The notes below the pieces were generated by a model. It saw only the letters and a program-made list of their open reading frames with translations, was not told where the DNA came from and made no database searches. This document shows, in pieces, positions 17,047 to 27,200 of a stretch of DNA of 64,000 nucleotides. The translations under genes were made by a program, and so were the position numbers. The stretch's first letter is position 1, and every line of letters starts with the position of its first letter. Source of the DNA: Rubrivivax sp. (GTDB lineage Bacteria; Pseudomonadota; Gammaproteobacteria; Burkholderiales; Burkholderiaceae_C); contig JAURZM010000020.1 in NCBI GenBank assembly GCA_030653385.1, positions 62,001-126,000 of the forward strand. Direction: 5' to 3'.

Positions 17047-17280
17047 ATGCAAGTCGCGAAGTGGGGCAACAGTCTGGCCGTGCGCTTGCCGGCAAGCGTG
17101 GTGGAAGCCCTCGATCTGAAACCTGGCGACCACATCGACATCCACGTCCGGGGCGACCGGACCTTTGCGGTCGAAAAGGCGCCCGGTGCCCGCGAGCTTC
17201 TGGCCCGATTGCGCAAGTACAGGGGGCGGCTGCCCGAGGACTTCAAGTTCGACCGTGCAGCAGCCCATGAGCGGAGGTGA
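17047..17280 (+). CDS. vapB: VapB-type antitoxin (AbrB/MazE swapped-hairpin fold)
   Basis: The 77-residue protein begins MQVAKWGNSLAVRLPASVVEALDLKPGDHIDIHV, the AbrB/MazE DNA-binding swapped hairpin, followed by a helical tail (ARELLARLRKYRGRLPEDFKFDR) that would wrap the toxin. It should neutralise the VapC nuclease and repress the operon through the palindrome at 17011-17034. The ATG at 17047 is chosen because the fold starts there; a GTG two codons earlier is also in frame. Its 3' end overlaps the toxin gene by 14 bases, the usual coupling in such pairs. Confidence 0.9.
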   Translation: MQVAKWGNSLAVRLPASVVEALDLKPGDHIDIHVRGDRTFAVEKAPGARELLARLRKYRGRLPEDFKFDRAAAHERR

Positions 17281-17686
17281 GAACTTCTTCGACACCAATG
17301 TGCTGCTCTATCTGCTGTCCGCAGATGCAGCCAAGGCAGACCGGGCAGAAGAACTGCTGGCGGGCGGGGGCACGGTCAGCGTTCAGGTCCTGAACGAGTT
17401 TGCTTCCGTGGCTTCGCGCAAGCTGCACATGCCGTGGGACGAGATTCGTGAGGTGCTGGCCCAGGTTCGCGTGGTCTGCGTGGTCGAGCCGATGGGCCTG
17501 GAAACGCATGACGCGGCACTGCGTGTGGCGCAGCGTTACGGCTTGTCGATCTACGACGCGCTCATCGTCGCTGCCGCGCTGCTGGCGGGCTGCAAGACGC
17601 TGCAGTCCGAAGACATGCAGGACGGTCAGCTCATCGAAGGCAAACTCACGATTCGAAATCCCTTCCGTCAGATGATCTCGAAGTAA
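17267..17686 (+). CDS. vapC: VapC-type PIN-domain toxin
   Basis: The 139-residue protein is a PIN-domain ribonuclease: acidic residues occur in FFDTNVLLYLLS, in VQVLNEFASVA, in LETHDAALRVAQRYGLSIYDALIVAAALLAGC and near SEDMQDGQ. Relatives cleave tRNA or rRNA in the cytoplasm and are held inactive by VapB. Start ATG at 17267 lies inside the vapB coding region. The 3' end overlaps the 3' end of the convergent glutamine synthetase-family gene by 19 bases, so the pair is packed tightly between two metabolic genes. Confidence 0.9.
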   Translation: MSGGENFFDTNVLLYLLSADAAKADRAEELLAGGGTVSVQVLNEFASVASRKLHMPWDEIREVLAQVRVVCVVEPMGLETHDAALRVAQRYGLSIYDALIVAAALLAGCKTLQSEDMQDGQLIEGKLTIRNPFRQMISK

Positions 17687-19056
17687 CGCTTCAATTCCCA
17701 GTCGGTCACCGCGTCCTGCCACTGCCGGTGTTCCCATTCGCGCGTGGCCGCGAAGTGGTCGACGAAGGTGTCGCCCAGGAAGTTGCGCGCCACGTCCGAT
17801 TGCTGGAAGACGCGTGTGCCGTCGATCAGCGAGCGCGGTGCACGTGGGATGTTTTCTGCACCCTGGTTGGTGCCGGTGATCGGCGGTGCGGTCAGCTTCA
17901 GGCCCTGTTCCACCCCATGCAGGCCGGCCGCGATGACCGCGGCCATCGCCAGGTAGGGGTTCACGTCGGCGCCAGGGCAACGCGTTTCCAGGCGTGTGGC
18001 CTTCGGCGACCCTGCAATGACACGGAAGCTGGCGGTGCGGTTGTCCAGCCCCCAGGTGGGTTTGACGGGCGCCCAGAAACCGTCCACCAGGCGTTTGTAG
18101 CTGTTGATGGTGGGCCAGAACATGGGCGCGAAGTCCATCAGGCAGGCCACCTGGCCGGCGAGATAACTCTCGAAGAGCCGGCTCATCTTGCGCGGGCTTT
18201 TGGCGTCGAAGAAGACGTTGTTCTTGCCGTCGCTCAGGCTCTGGTGGATGTGCCCGCTGCAGCCCGGCAGCGCCGCGTTCCACTTGGCCATGAAGCTGGG
18301 CATCACCCCGTGCTGCTTGCCGATTTCCCGTGCACCGGTCTTGAACAGGATGGCGCGGTCGGCCTGTTCCAGCGCCGGGCTGAAGGCAATGGCCGCTTCG
18401 TAGACCCCGGGCCCGGTTTCGGTGTGCAGGCCTTCGATGGGCACCCCGAAGGCCGCCATGTCGTCCATCAGCGCATTGAAGAAGTCGCGCCGGTCGGCCA
18501 TGCGCAGCAGCGAATAACCGAACATGCCGGGCGTGATGGGCTCGGGGCCGACACCTTGTTTGGCAGCCCAGCTCTGCGGCGTTTCCGCGAAGTTGAACCA
18601 CTCGAATTCCATGCCGGTCATGACCTGGAAACCCAGCTTCTCGGCTCGCTGCAGCACCCGCTTCAGCGTCTGGCGCGGGCACACCGCGTAGGGTGTGCCG
18701 TCGGCATTCACGAACTCGCCCAGGAAAAAGGGCACCTTGTTGTCCCAGGGCACATGGCGCGCGGTGGACAGGTCCAGCCGCGCCAGCGCGTCGGGAAAAC
18801 CGTGTTGCCAGCCGGTGACCTGGGTGTTGTCGTAACACTGGTCGCCGCTGTCCCAGCCAAAGACCACGTCGCAGAAGCCGAAGCCGCCGTCGACCGCGCC
18901 GAAGAACTTGTCGCGGTGCAGGTACTTGCCGCGCAGGATGCCGTCGATGTCGCTGCAGGCCACCTTCACCTTGCCGGCGTCGCTGCGGCGGATGGCCGCC
19001 ACCGCCGGGTGGTCCTTAGAGGTGCTGACGCTGCTGCTGTTTTTTTTGCTGGCCAT
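17668..19056 (-). CDS. Glutamine synthetase-family ligase (gamma-glutamyl-amine type)
   Basis: The 462-residue protein has the glutamine synthetase core: SDIDGILRGKYLHRDKF, the ATP/metal segment GMEFEWFNF, HTETGPGVYEAAI, GCSGHIHQSL, NRTASFRVI and PGADVNPYLAMAAVIAAG. The sequence fits the type that ligates glutamate to amines or polyamines (PuuA and gamma-glutamylmethylamide synthetase relatives) rather than GlnA, since the adenylylation-loop pattern is not seen. It would form gamma-glutamyl-amine intermediates for amine catabolism. Start at MASKKNSSS (19054-19056); a run of eight T (T-run on the plus strand) codes Lys-Lys here. No other gene of a putrescine pathway is adjacent, so the substrate stays open. 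Confidence 0.85.
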   Translation of the reverse strand: MASKKNSSSVSTSKDHPAVAAIRRSDAGKVKVACSDIDGILRGKYLHRDKFFGAVDGGFGFCDVVFGWDSGDQCYDNTQVTGWQHGFPDALARLDLSTARHVPWDNKVPFFLGEFVNADGTPYAVCPRQTLKRVLQRAEKLGFQVMTGMEFEWFNFAETPQSWAAKQGVGPEPITPGMFGYSLLRMADRRDFFNALMDDMAAFGVPIEGLHTETGPGVYEAAIAFSPALEQADRAILFKTGAREIGKQHGVMPSFMAKWNAALPGCSGHIHQSLSDGKNNVFFDAKSPRKMSRLFESYLAGQVACLMDFAPMFWPTINSYKRLVDGFWAPVKPTWGLDNRTASFRVIAGSPKATRLETRCPGADVNPYLAMAAVIAAGLHGVEQGLKLTAPPITGTNQGAENIPRAPRSLIDGTRVFQQSDVARNFLGDTFVDHFAATREWEHRQWQDAVTDWELKRYFEII

Positions 19057-19152
19057 CTGCTGCTCCGTCGAAGACGCGGGGCCCCTGCTGGACCCCGCCA
19101 CCGTCAGCGTATCAGCAAAGCACGGCGTTCCCGGGTGATCCGACTGGCCCGA

Positions 19153-20604
19153 TCACTCGCGCACAAAGCGCAGCCGCTGTCCGGCCTGCAGCAGCACAAA
19201 AGCCGGTGGCGCGCCGCTGCTGCCTTCGAAGTGCAGTTCCAGCGTGGCGACACGCGCGAACCAGCGCCGTGCATCCAGCGCAAACAGCTCGAATTCACCT
19301 TGACCGGTGGCCTGGCTGAACAGGCGGCCGTCGCGCACGCGCACCGTGACCTTGAACTGCGGGCTCAGCGCATAGGTGCCGGCCAGTGCAGTCAGTTCGA
19401 TGGCATCGACGCTGGCGGCCGGGCGCTGCGTCTGGCTCTGTATCCGACGGGTCTCGGCGGCCAAATCGCGTGGTGGTGTAGCCGGGTCCAGCGCATGCAG
19501 CGCCAGGTCTTGCACCGACATCTGGGCATTGGCCAGCACCAGCGCGGCGCGTGGCCGCTGCGGGTGTTGCGGGTCCAGGATCAGCGAGCTTGCAAAGCCG
19601 AAAGTGGCGCCGTCGTGGACGGCACCGCGGCGGCTGGGAACACCAGGCAGGGGCCCGAACATCCATCCCAGGCCCATGCCGGTGGCCGTGGTGCCGCCCG
19701 TGGCGCGGGGCGTCAAGGCCAGCGTGAAGGCTGCTTGCAGCGGTGTGTCGACGAGGCCCAGCGCCGCCTGCGCATAACGCGCCAGTGCACGGGCAGAGCC
19801 CAACAAGGCGCCGGCCGGTGCCATGGCGTCGAAGTGCCAGTGCGGCACGGCCCGGCGCTGCGCGTCGTGGCCGCTGGCCAGACCTTCCACCCGCAAGCCC
19901 GGCGTGGCCAGCACCATGCTGTCCAGCTGCAGCGGCTGCAGCACCCGTTCGCGCAGCATTCGCGCGTAGGACAGGCCGCTGCGCAGCGCCAGGGCCTGGC
20001 CGAGCAGACCGTAACCCAGGTTGGAGTAGACCCAGCGGCTGTCGCGTGGCACCTCGGGCCTCCAGTCGGCCACGAAGCTGCGCAGCGCGTCCAGGCTGTA
20101 GTCGGCATAGGGGTCGGCCGCCGCGGCGGGCTTCATGTTGGTGGGCAGCCGCGGCAGGCCCGAGCGGTGAGTGGCCAGGTCGGCCCAGGTGATGGGCGCG
20201 CCGGTGCTGTCGCGCAGCCGGGCGCCGCCGAGCGCGTCTTCGACCGGGTCGTCCAGCGCCAGTTCACGCCGCTGCACGCTGTCGGCCAGCAGCAAGGCGG
20301 TGAAGGTCTTGGTGATGGAGCCGATCTCGAACAAGGTGTCGGCATGGGGCGCGGTTTCGCTCGCCAGGTGGCGGCGGCCGGCGGCGGCAAACACCACCTG
20401 CTTTCCGTCCACCACGGCCGCCACCAGACCCACACCCTGGTGTTGCAGGCGCGCCTGCAAGGCGGCAATCAGCGGTGTGGCTGCGGGCACTTCTGAGGCT
20501 GCTGCGGGGCCGGGGTTTGCACGCGCGCGCAGGGCCGGGGTGGTGGTCGCGGCCAAAGCAGCCGCAGCGGTGGCAACGGTGTGCAGCAGCTGGCGGCGTT
20601 TCAT
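19153..20604 (-). CDS. Serine hydrolase, class C beta-lactamase/penicillin-binding-protein-like
   Basis: The 483-residue protein begins MKRRQLLHTVATAAAALAA, an export signal with a twin-arginine-like start. The catalytic Ser96-x-x-Lys99 lies in FEIGSITK, Tyr193-Ser-Asn in WVYSNLGYGLLG, and a third-motif candidate in VHDGATFGFAS. This is the esterase/AmpC fold; an extra C-terminal beta domain (ALAGTYALSPQFKVTVR, LELHFEG) resembles the lipocalin-like tail of such hydrolases. It should act in the periplasm on a peptide or ester bond. It ends opposite the glutamine synthetase gene start and is divergent from the second cyclase gene. True beta-lactamase activity is not implied. Confidence 0.87.
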   Translation of the reverse strand: MKRRQLLHTVATAAAALAATTTPALRARANPGPAAASEVPAATPLIAALQARLQHQGVGLVAAVVDGKQVVFAAAGRRHLASETAPHADTLFEIGSITKTFTALLLADSVQRRELALDDPVEDALGGARLRDSTGAPITWADLATHRSGLPRLPTNMKPAAAADPYADYSLDALRSFVADWRPEVPRDSRWVYSNLGYGLLGQALALRSGLSYARMLRERVLQPLQLDSMVLATPGLRVEGLASGHDAQRRAVPHWHFDAMAPAGALLGSARALARYAQAALGLVDTPLQAAFTLALTPRATGGTTATGMGLGWMFGPLPGVPSRRGAVHDGATFGFASSLILDPQHPQRPRAALVLANAQMSVQDLALHALDPATPPRDLAAETRRIQSQTQRPAASVDAIELTALAGTYALSPQFKVTVRVRDGRLFSQATGQGEFELFALDARRWFARVATLELHFEGSSGAPPAFVLLQAGQRLRFVRE

Positions 20605-20676
20605 GTGCGCGATGATGCCAGCGGTGCCGTGCCCTGCGCGCGCCGTGGCTGCCACCGGTTGTTATCCTCGACCGCG

Positions 20677-23600
20677 ATGAGCACCGAGACACAGCAACTG
20701 CAGGCCGCCATCGGTGTTCTCGAAGGCCAGCGGTCGCTGCTCGGCGACAGCGCCGTCGACGTGGCGGTGGCCGGCCTGCGCGCCAAGCTGGCCGCGTTGG
20801 AAGCCCCACCGGCTGTTGTGCCCACCGCCGCAGAACCGACCCAGACCCTGAAGCAGGTCACGATTTTGTTTCTCGACGTCGTGGGCTTCACCGCGCTGAG
20901 CCAGCGCCTGGACCCCGAAGCCATCGCTGCGGTCATGGACGACGTGCTGACACGGGGCACCACCGTCGTGCGAGACCACGGGGGCCGTGTGCTGCAGTAC
21001 GCCGGCGACAACATCCTGGCGGCCTTTGGTGCCGACGCCTCGCGCGAAGACGACGCTGAACGTGCGGTGCATGCCGGCCTGGCGCTGCTGGCCTTGGGCA
21101 CCACGCTGGGCGCCGAGGTCCTGGCCGCGCATGGTCACGCCGGCTGCGACGTGCGCGTGGGCATCCACACCGGCGACGTGCTGCTGGGCGGCGGTGTGGA
21201 CGCCGACGGCAGCATACGCGGCATGGCCGTCAACATCGCCGCGCGCATGGAGCAAACCGCGCCGGCCGGCACCTTGCGCGTCAGCCAGGACACCTGGGCC
21301 CTGGTGCGGGGTGTTTTCGACGCCATCGCGCAGCCGCCGATCACCGTCAAGGGCCGCGACGAGCCCATCAACACCTGGCTGGTGAAGGCGGTCAGGCCAC
21401 GTGCCTTGCGCTTGCCTGCGCGTGGCATCGCGGGTCTGGAAACGCCCTTGGTCGGGCGCGAACACGAACTGCAGCGTTTCCAGGCCGCCGTGCAGGCCCT
21501 TCTGCTCGACCGCCAGCCCCGCGCGCTGACCCTGCTGGCCGAAGCCGGTCTGGGCAAGAGCCGGCTGCTGCGCGAGTTCCAGTACCGCCTGTCGACACAC
21601 ACCTCAACGTGGCGGCTGCTGCCCGCGCGGGCACAACCTTCGGGTGCACTGCAGCCCTTCGGCCTGCTGCGCGACCTGCTGCTGCGCCAGCTGGACATCG
21701 CCGACAGTGACAGCGCCGACCTGGCCCGCCGCCAGTTCGTGCAAGGCCTGGCGCCCTGGCTGGCGCGCGCCAACGACCCGGCACCCGAACTGCTGGGCCA
21801 GTTGCTGGGCCTGGACTTCAGCCACGCGCCGGCCGTCGTGCGCCTGGGCACCGACACGCGGCTGCTGCACGACCGCGCGCTGGCGGCGCTGCGCCTGTGG
21901 CTGCAACGCCTGGCGGCCAGCGAAGGCTCGCCCGTGGTGCTGCTGCTGGACGACCTGCACTGGGCCGACGACGCTTCGCTGGACGCGCTGGCCCTGGTGC
22001 TGAAAGACCTGCAGGGCCCGGTCTTGGCGCTGTTGGGCGCCAGGCCCGGCTTGTTGGAGCGCCGCCCCGACTGGGGCGCCAGCCTGCCTTGCCACGAACG
22101 CCTGACGTTGCAGCCGCTGGATGCCACGCAGGGCACGGCACTGACACACGCGCTGCTGCAGCGCCTCGGTTCCGTGCCCCCGGCGCTGTCGGCCTTGATC
22201 GCGCGGCAAGCGGGCGGCAACCCGTTCTACGCCGAAGAACTGGTGATGCTGTTGATCGACCAAGGGGTGATCGAGCGCGGAAGCCGGGAACATGATGGCC
22301 CCGCCTGGACTTTCCACCCCGAACGCATGCAGCCTTCGCGGCTGCCCACCACGCTGACCGCCGTGCTGCAGGCCCGCATCGACGCACTGCAGCCCGACGC
22401 GCGGCGTGCACTGCAACTGGCCAGCGTGATCGGCCCGGTGTTCTGGGACGATGCGCTGGCCGCGCTGGACGCCCGCAGCCCGGCGGCGCTGCCGGCGCTG
22501 CAGAAGAAGGCGCTGGTGCAGGTGCGGCCGCTCAGCACCATCGAGCACACCGTGGAAGAGGCCTTCGACCACCATCTGCTGCACCAGGTGAGCTACGGCA
22601 CGGTGCTCAAGTCGGAACGTCGGGAAGCGCACGCCCGGGCTGCGGCCTGGCTGACCGAACACGTGGGCGACCACAGCGATGCCTACCTGGCCGTCACCGC
22701 GCAGCACCACGAACGTGCGGGGCAGCACGCGCTGGCGGCCGACTGCTACGACCGCGCCGCGCAGAAGGCCCTGCTGCGCCCGGCGTTCAAGGCCGCGCTG
22801 CAGTATGCCGACAGTGCCCAGGAACAGCTGGCGCTGTCGGCCCAGGCCTGGCCGGTCGAGCGCAGCTTTGCGGCCATGCGTCGGCGCCTGCAGGTCTGCG
22901 ACAACCTGGGGCTGCGCGAGGAGCAGGCGAAAGTGCTCGACAGCATGCTGCTGGCCGCTGACACACAGGGTGAGCTGGGCTGGGCCGCCGAAGCGCTGTC
23001 GGGTCTGAGCCTGTTGAACTACCGCCTGGGGCGGCTGGACCAGGCCGAGGTGTTTGCACACCGTGGCGCGGCCGCGGCTCTGGAAGCCGACGAACCCCGC
23101 TACGGAGCCTTGAGCCGGGGCAACCTGGCCTGGATGGCCACGGAGCGGAACGAACTCGACATCGCACAGCAACACCTCGACCAGGCCATGGCGCTGGCGG
23201 TGCAGGCGCGAGAACGCATGGCGCAATCCAGGGACGGCAACTACGAAGTGCAGATGCTGCTGATCCAGGCCGAGATCGAACAGCATCGCCACCGCCACAC
23301 GGCACACGCCTCCGCGGTCGAGCGGGCCCTGGTGCTTGCCAAGCGCATGCACAGCCCGCGGCTGGAGTGTTCATGCCACGAGTACCGCGCGATTGCCGCG
23401 ATGGTCCACGCCGACTGGCAAGTTGCGGCGGAACACATCGACGCCACGGAACGCATCGCCGCTGAGTTCGACCTGGTGCTGTCGGCGGTGAACGCGCAGA
23501 GCTCCCGAGGCCGGCTGCACCTGAAGTGCGGGCGCTGGGACGACGCGGCCCGTGCGGCGGGTGACGCCGTGGAGGCGTACCGCGCGATGGGCTACGTCAC

Positions 23601-24078
23601 CGGGCTTCACCAGGCCGTCAGCATCCGGGCAGAAGCCTTGTGGCGCGGCGGAAGCAGAGTCGAGGCGGTCGCGGCCTGGCAAGACAACGCGCTGGGGTTC
23701 GACCAGCTGGGCGACATCGCCGGCGGGCGCTGCACCCGGCTGCGTCTGGCCGAAGCCCGAGCCGCCAGCGGGCGCGCAGAAGACCTGGGCGCGGCACTGC
23801 AGACCGTGCGTGCCGAACTCCCGGCCATGGCACAGGTCGGCACACTGGAGCACAGCTTTGGCCTGGCCGCCCGCCTGGCCGCGTGGCGTGTGCTGCGCCA
23901 GGCCGACGATGCGCAAGCGCCGGTGCAGCTGGCACTGGCTGCGGCCGAGCTCGAGCGCGATCTGCGTGGGCTTGCCGACAGCGAGGTGCGGCAACGGGTG
24001 CTGCGCGACGTGCCGTGGATGCGGGACGTGCATGAAGCAATGGCGCAAGAGCAGGCAGCCGGCAGTGCCGGGGCTTGA
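20677..24078 (+). CDS. Class III nucleotide cyclase-AAA ATPase-TPR protein (paralogue 2)
   Basis: The 1133-residue protein is collinear with the one at 6439-9786. The same short helical start (LEGQRSLLGDSAVDVAVAGLR) precedes the cyclase homology domain with Asp67 and Asp111, again Gln (Gln107) in place of the substrate-selecting Lys, and GSIRGMAVNIAARM. The ATPase has Walker A AEAGLGKS (288-295) and Walker B LLLDDLHWADD (Asp425). The rest is TPR-like (GALSRGNLAWMATERNELD). It is divergent from the serine hydrolase, with only 72 bases between starts. Sequence divergence in the TPR part suggests different input signals for the two paralogues. Confidence 0.88.
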   Translation: MSTETQQLQAAIGVLEGQRSLLGDSAVDVAVAGLRAKLAALEAPPAVVPTAAEPTQTLKQVTILFLDVVGFTALSQRLDPEAIAAVMDDVLTRGTTVVRDHGGRVLQYAGDNILAAFGADASREDDAERAVHAGLALLALGTTLGAEVLAAHGHAGCDVRVGIHTGDVLLGGGVDADGSIRGMAVNIAARMEQTAPAGTLRVSQDTWALVRGVFDAIAQPPITVKGRDEPINTWLVKAVRPRALRLPARGIAGLETPLVGREHELQRFQAAVQALLLDRQPRALTLLAEAGLGKSRLLREFQYRLSTHTSTWRLLPARAQPSGALQPFGLLRDLLLRQLDIADSDSADLARRQFVQGLAPWLARANDPAPELLGQLLGLDFSHAPAVVRLGTDTRLLHDRALAALRLWLQRLAASEGSPVVLLLDDLHWADDASLDALALVLKDLQGPVLALLGARPGLLERRPDWGASLPCHERLTLQPLDATQGTALTHALLQRLGSVPPALSALIARQAGGNPFYAEELVMLLIDQGVIERGSREHDGPAWTFHPERMQPSRLPTTLTAVLQARIDALQPDARRALQLASVIGPVFWDDALAALDARSPAALPALQKKALVQVRPLSTIEHTVEEAFDHHLLHQVSYGTVLKSERREAHARAAAWLTEHVGDHSDAYLAVTAQHHERAGQHALAADCYDRAAQKALLRPAFKAALQYADSAQEQLALSAQAWPVERSFAAMRRRLQVCDNLGLREEQAKVLDSMLLAADTQGELGWAAEALSGLSLLNYRLGRLDQAEVFAHRGAAAALEADEPRYGALSRGNLAWMATERNELDIAQQHLDQAMALAVQARERMAQSRDGNYEVQMLLIQAEIEQHRHRHTAHASAVERALVLAKRMHSPRLECSCHEYRAIAAMVHADWQVAAEHIDATERIAAEFDLVLSAVNAQSSRGRLHLKCGRWDDAARAAGDAVEAYRAMGYVTGLHQAVSIRAEALWRGGSRVEAVAAWQDNALGFDQLGDIAGGRCTRLRLAEARAASGRAEDLGAALQTVRAELPAMAQVGTLEHSFGLAARLAAWRVLRQADDAQAPVQLALAAAELERDLRGLADSEVRQRVLRDVPWMRDVHEAMAQEQAAGSAGA

Positions 24079-24253
24079 CCGATGCAGGCGCGGAAGCTGA
24101 CCGCCGACCCACCCGCATGGGGGGTTCAGGCCGGCTGAGAACCACCAGGGGCCGGTTTCGCAACGCCTTCGCAACGCTGGCACCGGCTCAATCCACCTTC
24201 AGGCCGAAGCCGCGCAATGACGCGCGGTGTTCGTGCCGGCGGAGGATTCGCCG

Positions 24254-27200
24254 ATGGACTTCGACGGCCAGCAAGCCCGGGCGCCTGGCGCCCAAGAGAC
24301 CCTGCAGCGCCCGCGCTGGCGGTCTGCACAAGCCTTGGCGCACGGGCTGGCGGCTGCCACGCTCACGCTGCTGGTGGCTGCCTGCGGTGGCGGTGGGGGC
24401 GACGAGCCCGCCGCCGCGCCAGCGCTGCCGGCCATCCTGGCCACTGCGCCCGTTTACGGCTCCGGAACCGAACCGCTGCCGCCGGGTGCCCGCGAGGTCC
24501 AGCTGCCCGAGCTGCAGCGTCTGGCTGCCGAAGGTGAATTGATCTGGTTCACCAAGGCGACCGAGCGGAGCACCGGCGAAGCCGAGGCCGCCCGCCGACA
24601 GGCAGCACGTGCACAAGTCGAGGCCGCGTTGGCGGCGCGGCCGGAACTGGCCGACGTGCTGGCCGCCCCGGCGCTAGCGCCCGACGCCGTGCGGCTGGCC
24701 GGCGGTTCGATTGAAGTGACCTTGCCGGCCACCGGCGAAAAGGTGCTGCTGGACTCGCACGACCACGAGGTCGCCAGCGTGGCGCAGGTGCTGCGCCTGG
24801 CCGATTCGCGCGACAACGCGCTAGGGCTGTACCAGAGTTACCTGGCCGTGCTGCCCGAAGACGTGCGCGCCGAACTGCCCGGCGAACAGGCCGCCGCCAG
24901 CCTGGACATGCCCGCGCTGCAGGAAGCCATCCAGCGCGCCGCCGACCTGGTGCTCGAACACGTGCCCGACGAAAGTGTGCCCGGCGCCACCGCGCAGGCC
25001 CTGCCCGACGGCCGGGCGCGTGCCTTGGCCATCGAAAACCCCAGCCTGGTGGGAGGCAACTGCTCGGCCGCGCCCAACAGCCTGGCCAACGACTTCAACT
25101 ACACGCTGAAGACCTTCCTGCCGCCCACACGGAGCCAGGGCCGCCGCGGCTCTTGCGTGATGTTCGCGGCCACCGCGGGGGTCGAGATCAAGGCTGGGCG
25201 GCTGTACGGCCGTGTGCCCGATCTGTCTGAACAGCACGCCTATTCGGTCGCCAAGTACAACTGGTTCCGCACCAGCGACGACGTGGGCGACGGCCTGTTC
25301 ACCGGCTCGACGCTCGAAGAGCTGATCGGCACCAACTACACCTTCCGTGGCGAAGGCGCCTGGCGCTACAACCGCTCGCCCGATCGTGGCGAAGGTTACA
25401 GCGGCTACTACGGCTCGTGCACCGACTACGACGAAGCCTGCTCCGACACCAACCATCAGCTCGGCAAGGTCTGCATCTACGCCGGTTCGCCCGGCAACTG
25501 GACGTTGTTCTGCAGCCACTTCCGTCCGGCGTCCACCGCGCTTGGCCTGGGTGAGCAGTACCGCCTGCGCAGCGCCAGCCTGCTGGGCGGCCTGGGGCTG
25601 TGGGGGCTGCCCGACACGGCCGCCCGCTTGGTGGCCAATGCCACGCTGACGCGGGTGCGCGCCGCTGTGGTGGCGGGCAACCCGGTGGTGCTGGACATGC
25701 GCTGGCCCACTTGCGCCAAAAACGTCACCACCGCGCCCACCTTGTTTGGCGTCGAGCGCAACGGCCTGCGCGCGATGCTCAACACCACCAATTGCAGCAC
25801 CTGGGGCGGCGGCGGTACCGAGGGCCACCATGCCCTGAACATCGTCGGCTTCGTGCCCTATGCGCAGGTGCTCACGCGGTATGCCGGCCACCCCTTGCTG
25901 CCGGCCATCGACGGCAACCTGACCACCGACGGCTATTTCATCGTGCGCAACTCACACGGGTGCGGCTGGGGCGATGCCGGCTACGCCTACTTCTCCAGCG
26001 AGTTTGTCCGCCGCCACGGCCGCGCGGCCTATTCGGTCAACCTCGTGACGGCGCAGAACCTGCCCAATGTGTTCCTCTTTTCGAACCGCTCTTTCGTGGA
26101 CAAGCCCGAGCAGACGCTGGTGCTGAGCACCTCGGTGGCGCCCACCATCCAGCGTGTCGAGTTCTTCCGCTCGAATGCCGACAACACCGGCTGGCAGGCC
26201 ATGGGCACGGTCAACGCTGCGCCTTTCGTGCAGAGCCTCTCCGCCGCCCACCTCGTGCCCCAGGCCGGCCAGACCGTGCGTTTCTACGCCCGGGCTTTCG
26301 ACGGCACCAACAGCCGCGTCGACAGCCCTGTGGTGCAGGTGCAGGTCAAGCCCGGACTGGCCACGCCGCCGGCGGCCAGTCCGACGGTCACGCTGCCCGG
26401 CTCGCCCGCCACCATCGGCAGCATCGACGCGCCGGCCACGGTGCTGCTGCGTGCCAACACCACAACGGGCACCTTGCCGATCAAGCGGGTGGATTTCTAC
26501 AAGGGCCTGACACCCGTGGGCAGCCGCACGGCGCCCCCCTTCACACAAGAAGTGGCCATCACGACGGCCGACGTGGGCCTGCTGGGCCTTCTTGTGCGGG
26601 TCGAAGACACGGCGGGCAATTTCATCACCGCGCCGGTGCAGATCAACGTGAGCACGACCGTGGCGCCGGGGCCATCCATCGGCAGCTTCACCGCCACACC
26701 GGCCACGCTGCCGCTGGGCGGCGGGCCGGTGACGCTGAGCTGGTCGGTGGCAGGTGCGGCCAGCGTCAGCATCAACAACGGCGTGGGCAGCGTCGCGGCC
26801 TCGGGCAGCGTCGTCGTCAACCCGGTTGTCAGCACCACCTGGACGCTGCTGGCCAGCACGTCCAGCGGCAGCAGCAGCGCCAGCGCAGCGGTCACGGTGG
26901 CCGGTGATGCCGTGCCGCCCACGGTGTCACTCGGCGCCTCGAGCGCCGTGGTCGACGTGCCGGGCAGCGTGACGCTGACCGCCACCGCCAGCGACAACGT
27001 GGGCGTGGTGGCGGTGGACTTCTACCGCGGGGCCACGCGCATCGGCACCGACACCACGCCGGGTGACGGCTTCTCGCAAGCGGTGGCCTTCACGTCGGCC
27101 GACGTCGGCAGCGTCAGCTTCACCGCCGTGGCGCGCGACGCGGCGGGCAACACCGGCACCAGCACGCCGCTGCTGGTGGTGGTGCGGGTGCCCGCTGCGC

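Noticed and set aside
17728..20496. Long plus-strand open frame (about 920 codons) opposite the glutamine synthetase-family and serine hydrolase genes
   Set aside because: It runs across two genes with clear family motifs, is His/Arg/Gln-rich with no domain, and its length reflects high G+C third positions.
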